Program-made: the position numbers and the translations under genes
NCBI RefSeq assembly: GCF_018492665.1
Contig: NZ_JAFVME010000012.1
Span: 186,001-250,000, forward strand
Direction: 5' to 3'
Length of the DNA: 64,000 nucleotides
From: Pedobacter sp. B4-66
GTDB taxonomy: Bacteria; Bacteroidota; Bacteroidia; Sphingobacteriales; Sphingobacteriaceae
The notes under the pieces: model-generated
Seen by the model: the letters and a program-made list of their open reading frames with translations, nothing else
Databases searched by the model: none
What the model was told of the DNA's origin: nothing
Part shown: piece by piece, positions 59,070-64,000 of the stretch
How positions within the stretch are numbered: position 1 is the stretch's first letter
Layout of the letters: each line of letters opens with the position of its first letter

Positions 59070-60986
59070 ATGAACTTAAAGCCTGTACTAACTCTGTTGT
59101 GTCTTATCATCTGTTATAGCGCTGTCGCGCAAAAGCAGGAGATAAGCCACGTCGTTACACATAACCATTCTACTATTATTTGCGATGCTAAAGGTGAAAA
59201 TCCCTATCCTGCATGGGGTATATTTCCTAAGGCTGATTACCCCGTAAGGAAAATAACAATGCACGTTACGCTAGGAAGCCCTGATAGCCTGCATACTGCG
59301 CATTGGGATTACCTGGATCATATTGTATTGAGGCGCAAAGGTGGAACACATGGCCCAGTGCTTAACTACGAATTGGGCAGGATGCTTACACCGTATGGCA
59401 GTATTTACAATAAAGGGTGGAGCTGGAAATGGCAGGTAGATGTTACCGACTTCGCTCCTTTCCTTCGTGATAGTGTAGAAATTGTTTATGTACATTCCGG
59501 TTATGAGGATAAAACTGTAGGCTGGGCACTTACCCTAGACTTTGAAATCCTATCCGGTCCTCCTGTTGTTACACCACTTGGCATAACAACCTTGTGGAAT
59601 AAGGCGTATAAATATGGAGATCCGAAAGAGAAAATTGAAGAGAATCTGCTGCCGATAAGTTATGAGTCGATAAGTGGTGCGGCGTTAAGTCGGATACGTA
59701 TGCAGCATACCGGGCATGGTATGGACAGGCCACGTGGTTGCAGTGAGTTTTGTAGTCGCTGGCGTGAACTCATCTTGGATGGAAAAGTAGTTGACAGGAG
59801 GGATATGTGGAAAAAGTGTGGCAACAATCCGCTGTATCCGCAAGGGGGTACCTGGATATACGACCGGGCGTACTGGTGTCCGGGTGACTTACAACAGCCT
59901 GATGTGATCGATGTATTTACAAAGCCGGGAAGCCATAAGGTGTCGTTGCAAATGGAACCTTACACCGCTACTGAGAACATACAGGCGGTTGAAAATATTT
60001 CAGCCTATTTGTTTCATTATTCGCCACCTAAGCAAAAAATAGATGTGGCGGTTGAATCCATTATGGTTCCTAGTGATGAACAACGTTTTTTTCGGTTGAA
60101 CCCGGCCAGTTCCGGCCCTCGTATATCCTTTAGGAATCTTGGTGCCGATCCAGTTCGTTCGCTCACAATTGCGTATGGAACCGATGGTTTCCCCTCCAAA
60201 ACATTCCATTGGAAAGGAAACCTTCCTTTTAATAAAGTAGTCGAGGTTGTATTACCGGGAGAAATTCAGGGAAAAGATGGCGAAAATGTATTTAATGTAA
60301 TGCTTATTCAACCTAACGGGAAGAAAGATGCATGGTCAGCGGATAATGAAATGAAAGCTGTCTTCACTGCACCAGAGAAATTCCCTTCAGAATTTGTTCT
60401 GCAATTTCTTACAAATAAACAACCTAAAGACAACAGCATTTTTCTTGTAAATGCACAAAAAGATACTATTTTTCAAAAAACAGCATCGCAGTTAGCCGCT
60501 GTAACGCTTTATACTGATACCATACGCCTTTCTGCAGGTACCCACTCCCTTCACCTGATCGACACTGCCGGCAATGGATTACAATTCTGGGCACAGCCTA
60601 AAAATGGAGATGGTTATCTTCGCCTATTTGATATGAAGAGAAATCTTATCCATGCTTTCGAGAGTGATTGCGGGAATGGTGAAATGTTTAGTTTTAAGGT
60701 AGTTCCGGGCTTTGAAGTAGATAGCACAATAGCTCGTTATGCGTTTTCCATGTTTCCAAGATCAGTAGTTGACCAAACGCAATTGAGCGTGGTTTCCAAC
60801 AAGCTAAGTGACATGACGGTGCAGATCACGGTAGATGGTATTGTATGGCAAAAACATGAATACAAATCTGTCAAGAATGCTGTATTCAGTTATGATCTTA
60901 AGCATCTTCCTGCAGGAAGAATAATTGTGGAAGCTTTTATGGACGGTATTAGTAAGTTTAAAGGACGGATCAATAAAGGACGGTAA
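59070..60986 (+). CDS. PNGase F-like N-glycanase family protein with probable T9SS C-terminal signal
   Basis: A signal peptide (residues 1-20, AVA-Q) precedes the two jelly-roll domains of peptide-N-glycosidase F (about 25-325), which removes N-glycans from asparagine. Matching PNGase F by eye, the catalytic Asp60 corresponds to Asp80 (HWDYLDHIVL) and Glu206 to Glu226 (GCSEFC), and the Cys pairs Cys224-Cys228 and Cys250-Cys270 are kept. Glu118 has no Glu in its place (VHSGY, 141-145). A middle domain of unknown type and a C-terminal strand region (about 560-638, LPAGRIIVEAFMDGISKFKGRI) follow. The last resembles a degenerate type IX sorting domain. Activity is uncertain. Confidence 0.82.
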   Translation: MNLKPVLTLLCLIICYSAVAQKQEISHVVTHNHSTIICDAKGENPYPAWGIFPKADYPVRKITMHVTLGSPDSLHTAHWDYLDHIVLRRKGGTHGPVLNYELGRMLTPYGSIYNKGWSWKWQVDVTDFAPFLRDSVEIVYVHSGYEDKTVGWALTLDFEILSGPPVVTPLGITTLWNKAYKYGDPKEKIEENLLPISYESISGAALSRIRMQHTGHGMDRPRGCSEFCSRWRELILDGKVVDRRDMWKKCGNNPLYPQGGTWIYDRAYWCPGDLQQPDVIDVFTKPGSHKVSLQMEPYTATENIQAVENISAYLFHYSPPKQKIDVAVESIMVPSDEQRFFRLNPASSGPRISFRNLGADPVRSLTIAYGTDGFPSKTFHWKGNLPFNKVVEVVLPGEIQGKDGENVFNVMLIQPNGKKDAWSADNEMKAVFTAPEKFPSEFVLQFLTNKQPKDNSIFLVNAQKDTIFQKTASQLAAVTLYTDTIRLSAGTHSLHLIDTAGNGLQFWAQPKNGDGYLRLFDMKRNLIHAFESDCGNGEMFSFKVVPGFEVDSTIARYAFSMFPRSVVDQTQLSVVSNKLSDMTVQITVDGIVWQKHEYKSVKNAVFSYDLKHLPAGRIIVEAFMDGISKFKGRINKGR

Positions 60987-61197
60987 GTGGCAATAATCAT
61001 TGCTTTTGGTATAGATAGTTGTTTTAGTGTCTGTATGTCAAAGAGTTGTAGCTGAAAATGATCTAATCTATTAAGATTGATACAATTGGTAACCTAGAGA
61101 ACAGGATGATAATTTGAAAAGTTTTTTGTACAATTATGCGACCTATATAAATCGCATTTTTAACAATAATTTCTGAGGAAATTACCTAAAACTATAC

Positions 61198-62424
61198 ATG
61201 AGAAAGATCGCTTTGTCGACCACGTTTGGTTATGTCTTATTATTGTTCTTTGCTATACCGTCTATTGTTATGGCGCAAAATCAAGCAGGAAAGACGGTAG
61301 AATTTGAATTGAAGGATAGTGATCGCGTCGTTTTCCTGGGCAATTCGTTGTTTGAAAGCGATAAAAATGGCTATTTAGAATTGGCATTAACCACACGTTG
61401 GCCAGATAAAAAAGTGACTTTTCGCAACCTTGGCTGGGAGGGCGATAATGTATTTGGGCAAGCACGCAGTCATTTTACTAATCCTCCAACGGCCTACGAA
61501 ACTTTAATGCAGCAAATTACCGCGGCTAAACCTACAATAATATTTATAGCTTATGGTGGTGTAGAGGCGCAAGATGGTGCTGCCGGACTGGATAAATTTA
61601 AGGATGGTTTAAATAAATTATTGGATAAAACCGACGAACTAGGCGCTAAAGCTATTTTACTTTCTCCCATTCCGGTACTTTCTGGAATACCGGTTGATAT
61701 TTTGGAATCCAGAAATAAAGATTTACAACTTTATGCTAAAGCTATTGCTGATATTGCGAAGGCTCGGGATAAGCAGTTTATCGATCTGTATAATCCCGTG
61801 ACCGATTTTCAAAAGCAAGCTAAAATTTCTGAGGATGGTATCCATTTAAATGAAGTCGGATACTACCTGATGGCCACTGCCTTAGAGAATGGGTTAGGTT
61901 TAGTTTCGCAACCTCAGGTGATAAACATCCAAGTGGTAAAATCGGGTCTTGAGGCTGCAACACCGGCGAAAATAGTCCCCTCAGAAGCTCAACAGATGAA
62001 ATTTACGATAGCAGAATCTTACTTGCCATTGCCGCTATTAGCTGCTGAATTACCCAAAATTGAGCAGAAGAGGACTGTCAAAATTGGAGGCTTAAAAAAA
62101 GGCTTTTATACCTTAATTGCAGATAATGTACCCGTGATTACTGCTTCGGAAAAGAGCTGGGGGGCTGGTATAGAAATCAAGCAGGGTGGTGTTTTTGATC
62201 AGACAAAGCAGATTCAACATTTAATTAACAAAAAGAATGATTTGTTTTTTCAACAGTATCGTCCTTGGAACGAAACCTATATTACAGGTTTTAGAGCCTA
62301 TGAGCAAGGCAGACATAAAGAGGGGTTAGCTGATTTAGAATATATTATGGTTTGGTTGGAAAATCAAATTTATTTAAATAGTGCACCAAAATCTATCGTA
62401 TATCAAATTGTAACAGTAAAGTAA
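61198..62424 (+). CDS. SGNH/GDSL hydrolase-fold protein, secreted
   Basis: A signal peptide (residues 1-26, VMA-Q) leads an SGNH domain of about 210 residues, then a 170-residue tail. Block I is FLGNSLFE with Ser50, where Asn49 replaces the usual Asp. Block II Gly is in GWEGDNVF; block III reads AYGGVEAQ, where Val122 stands for the usual oxyanion Asn; block V DGIHLNE gives Asp212 and His215. It ends 1 bp before the PVC-type dehydrogenase gene, and this pair is familiar from Planctomycetes and some Bacteroidota. The substrate is unknown. Confidence 0.82.
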   Translation: MRKIALSTTFGYVLLLFFAIPSIVMAQNQAGKTVEFELKDSDRVVFLGNSLFESDKNGYLELALTTRWPDKKVTFRNLGWEGDNVFGQARSHFTNPPTAYETLMQQITAAKPTIIFIAYGGVEAQDGAAGLDKFKDGLNKLLDKTDELGAKAILLSPIPVLSGIPVDILESRNKDLQLYAKAIADIAKARDKQFIDLYNPVTDFQKQAKISEDGIHLNEVGYYLMATALENGLGLVSQPQVINIQVVKSGLEAATPAKIVPSEAQQMKFTIAESYLPLPLLAAELPKIEQKRTVKIGGLKKGFYTLIADNVPVITASEKSWGAGIEIKQGGVFDQTKQIQHLINKKNDLFFQQYRPWNETYITGFRAYEQGRHKEGLADLEYIMVWLENQIYLNSAPKSIVYQIVTVK

Positions 62425-62425
62425 G

Positions 62426-64000
62426 ATGAAAATTAAACGTTCAATCAAGGTGTTTTGTGGAGTGATGATGATTCCGGTGGCTATTTTAGCTACGGCCGCT
62501 GTTTATCAGTTTGATGAAGAAAAACCTGATCCGGACCCTAAGAAAGAACAGGAATCCTTTAAAGTAGCAGATGGTTTTGAAGTTACCTTGTTTGCCTCCG
62601 AGCCAATGGTGGCAAAGCCTATTCAAATGAATTGGGATGAAGATGGACGTTTATGGGTAGTGAGCAGTACTGCTTATCCGCATTTGAAAACGGGAGAGCA
62701 AGCAAATGATAAGATTTTTATTTTAGAAGATACGGATGGCGATGGTAAAGCTGATAAGTCTACCATTTTTGCTGAAGGTTTGATGACACCAACAGGTATT
62801 TTACCTGGTGATGGTGGTGTTTATGTAGCCAATTCAACAGAAATTCTACATTTAAAGGACACAGATGGCGATGGCAAGGCAGATACCAGACGACAAGTTC
62901 TAACTGGCTTTGGAACCGGTGATACTCATCATTTGATTCATACTTTTCGTTGGGGACCAGAAGGCCGACTTTATTTTAACCAATCTATTTACATCTATAG
63001 CCACGTGGAAACTCCTTTTGGCACAAAAAGACTGGAAGGAGGAGGCGTTTGGAAATTGCAACCTCAAACTTTAGAACTGGATGTGTATGCCAGAGGTTTA
63101 GTTAATCCCTGGGGGTTACAGTTTGATAAATGGGGGCAGTCTTTTTTAACAGATGGCGCTGGTGGTGAAGGTATAAATTATTCCTTCCCGGGTGCAACTT
63201 TTGTGACTGCTTTGGGTGCGGAAAGGACTATTCGTGGTTTAAATCCGGGGCAACCTAAACACAGTGGATTGGATGTGATTTCAGGCCGTCATTTACCTGA
63301 ATCATTGCAGGGAAGTGTTATTACGAATGATTTTAGAGCCAATCGCATCAATCGTTTTAAGCTGGAAGAACAGGGAAGTGGCTACGCCTCGAAACAGGTG
63401 GAGGATTTGATGTGGACAGATAACGTAGCATTTAGGCCTGTAGATATTACAGTAGGACCGGATGGTGCAATTTATGTGGCAGACTGGTATAATCCTATCA
63501 TTCAGCATGGTGAGGTCGATTTTTATGATCCTCGTCGTGATCAGCAGCATGGCCGTATCTGGCGTATTGTAGCTAAAAATAGGCCGCTGGTTAAAGTTCC
63601 TAAATTGAGTAAAGCCAGCATTGATGAGCTCTTGGATGCTTTGAAGTTGCCTGAAGATTGGACACGTTCACAAGCTAAGCAAGTGTTGAAAAATCGTGGA
63701 GCTAAGAATGTTATTCCGGCTTTGGAAAAATGGGTGGATAATCTGGATAAAAAAGATGTAAACTATGAGCATCAGCAATTGGAAGCACTTTGGGTATATC
63801 AATCCTTAGATGTGGTGAACCAAAAATTACTGAATAGTTTGCTGAATGCTGAAACTCATAATGCAAGAGCCGCTGCTTTGAGAGCGCTTCAACTTTGGTT
63901 TAACAAGGTTTCGGATGTGCAGACGATATTATCAAAAGCAATAACAGATAAACATCCCCAAGTTCGATTGGAAGCTGTGATTGCCCTGCGCAAATTAAAT
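62426..64000 (+). CDS. PVC-type membrane-bound dehydrogenase (heme-binding family), 3' end outside window
   Basis: The frame is open for 525 codons to the window end. A membrane anchor or signal (about residues 7-27) is followed by a beta-propeller-like domain that matches the putative membrane-bound dehydrogenase family first seen in Planctomycetes: VADGFEVTLFASEPMVAKPIQMNWDE is the classical opening. It continues with DTDGDGKAD repeats and PDGAIYVADWYNPII, with DPRRDQQHGRIWRI at its end. HEAT-like helices follow (about 415 onward). A C-terminal cytochrome c module with CxxCH is expected beyond the window but cannot be seen. It starts 1 bp after the SGNH gene. Confidence 0.85.
   Translation, partial: MKIKRSIKVFCGVMMIPVAILATAAVYQFDEEKPDPDPKKEQESFKVADGFEVTLFASEPMVAKPIQMNWDEDGRLWVVSSTAYPHLKTGEQANDKIFILEDTDGDGKADKSTIFAEGLMTPTGILPGDGGVYVANSTEILHLKDTDGDGKADTRRQVLTGFGTGDTHHLIHTFRWGPEGRLYFNQSIYIYSHVETPFGTKRLEGGGVWKLQPQTLELDVYARGLVNPWGLQFDKWGQSFLTDGAGGEGINYSFPGATFVTALGAERTIRGLNPGQPKHSGLDVISGRHLPESLQGSVITNDFRANRINRFKLEEQGSGYASKQVEDLMWTDNVAFRPVDITVGPDGAIYVADWYNPIIQHGEVDFYDPRRDQQHGRIWRIVAKNRPLVKVPKLSKASIDELLDALKLPEDWTRSQAKQVLKNRGAKNVIPALEKWVDNLDKKDVNYEHQQLEALWVYQSLDVVNQKLLNSLLNAETHNARAAALRALQLWFNKVSDVQTILSKAITDKHPQVRLEAVIALRKLN

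Noticed and set aside
60987..61197. 211-bp gap before the SGNH gene searched for promoter or RNA elements
   Set aside because: No TAnnTTTG box with a -33 partner, no strong hairpin and no coding frame seen.

Overview
The window is a chromosomal segment of a member of the Bacteroidota, most likely a Sphingobacteriaceae bacterium close to Pedobacter. The reasons are a low-GC genome, a full-length SprA (type IX secretion translocon), a fused alpha-beta 2-oxoacid dehydrogenase E1, DUF4292 lipoprotein next to an EnvC-type protein, and promoters of the Bacteroidota form (T)TTG-N20-TAnnTTTG. The genus is an inference. Nearly everything is core metabolism and housekeeping; only the last 5 kb looks accessory.

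Layout. 1-8.0 kb (+): envelope and core genes: DUF4292 tail, envC-like, two tatA paralogues, gatA, an MltD-like lytic transglycosylase, maeB-type malic enzyme and ruvA. 8.0-16.2 kb (+): sprA, gcvH, a VanZ-like protein and a 40-residue lipoprotein. 16.3-19.3 kb (+): feoA-feoB behind a palindromic operator, then a SprT-like gene. 19.3-32.8 kb (-): a lipoprotein, fused E1, a LUD/4Fe-4S protein, an M28 peptidase, rpiB, tatC, and the lipid block accC-accB-fabH-plsX-rpmF-yceD, with pdxA. 32.9-38.3 kb: rsmA, a hydroxyacid dehydrogenase, M1 peptidase (-), greA, a HIT protein and an unknown secreted protein. 38.3-41.8 kb (-): MazG-like, an ArnT/GT39-like membrane protein, dtd and rsgA. 42-46.9 kb (+): thrA-thrB-thrC. 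46.9-54.7 kb (-): META lipoprotein, metF, metH, Bax-inhibitor protein, an unknown protein and murQ. 54.8-58.6 kb: S41 protease (+), der and era (-). 58.7-58.9 kb: initiator tRNA-Met and tRNA-Glu. 59-64 kb (+): a PNGase F-like protein, an SGNH hydrolase and a PVC-type dehydrogenase cut by the window end.

The strongest signals outside genes are RNA-level switches. (1) A 22-codon leader peptide with eight Thr codons precedes thrABC, with a terminator and a mutually exclusive antiterminator: a complete transcription-attenuation system. (2) A SAM-I (S-box) riboswitch precedes metH-metF, its P1 3' strand able to form an alternative 12-bp helix. Homoserine made by ThrA feeds both threonine and methionine, so two different RNA sensors divide the same branch point within 10 kb. 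(3) A terminator hairpin lies about 5 nt after the predicted start site of greA, inside its leader. (4) A palindrome lies between the -33 and -7 elements of feoAB. (5) A repeat-rich structured stretch at 40.33-40.43 kb and a REP-like palindrome between accB and accC are unexplained.

No CRISPR array, prophage, insertion sequence or rRNA was seen.
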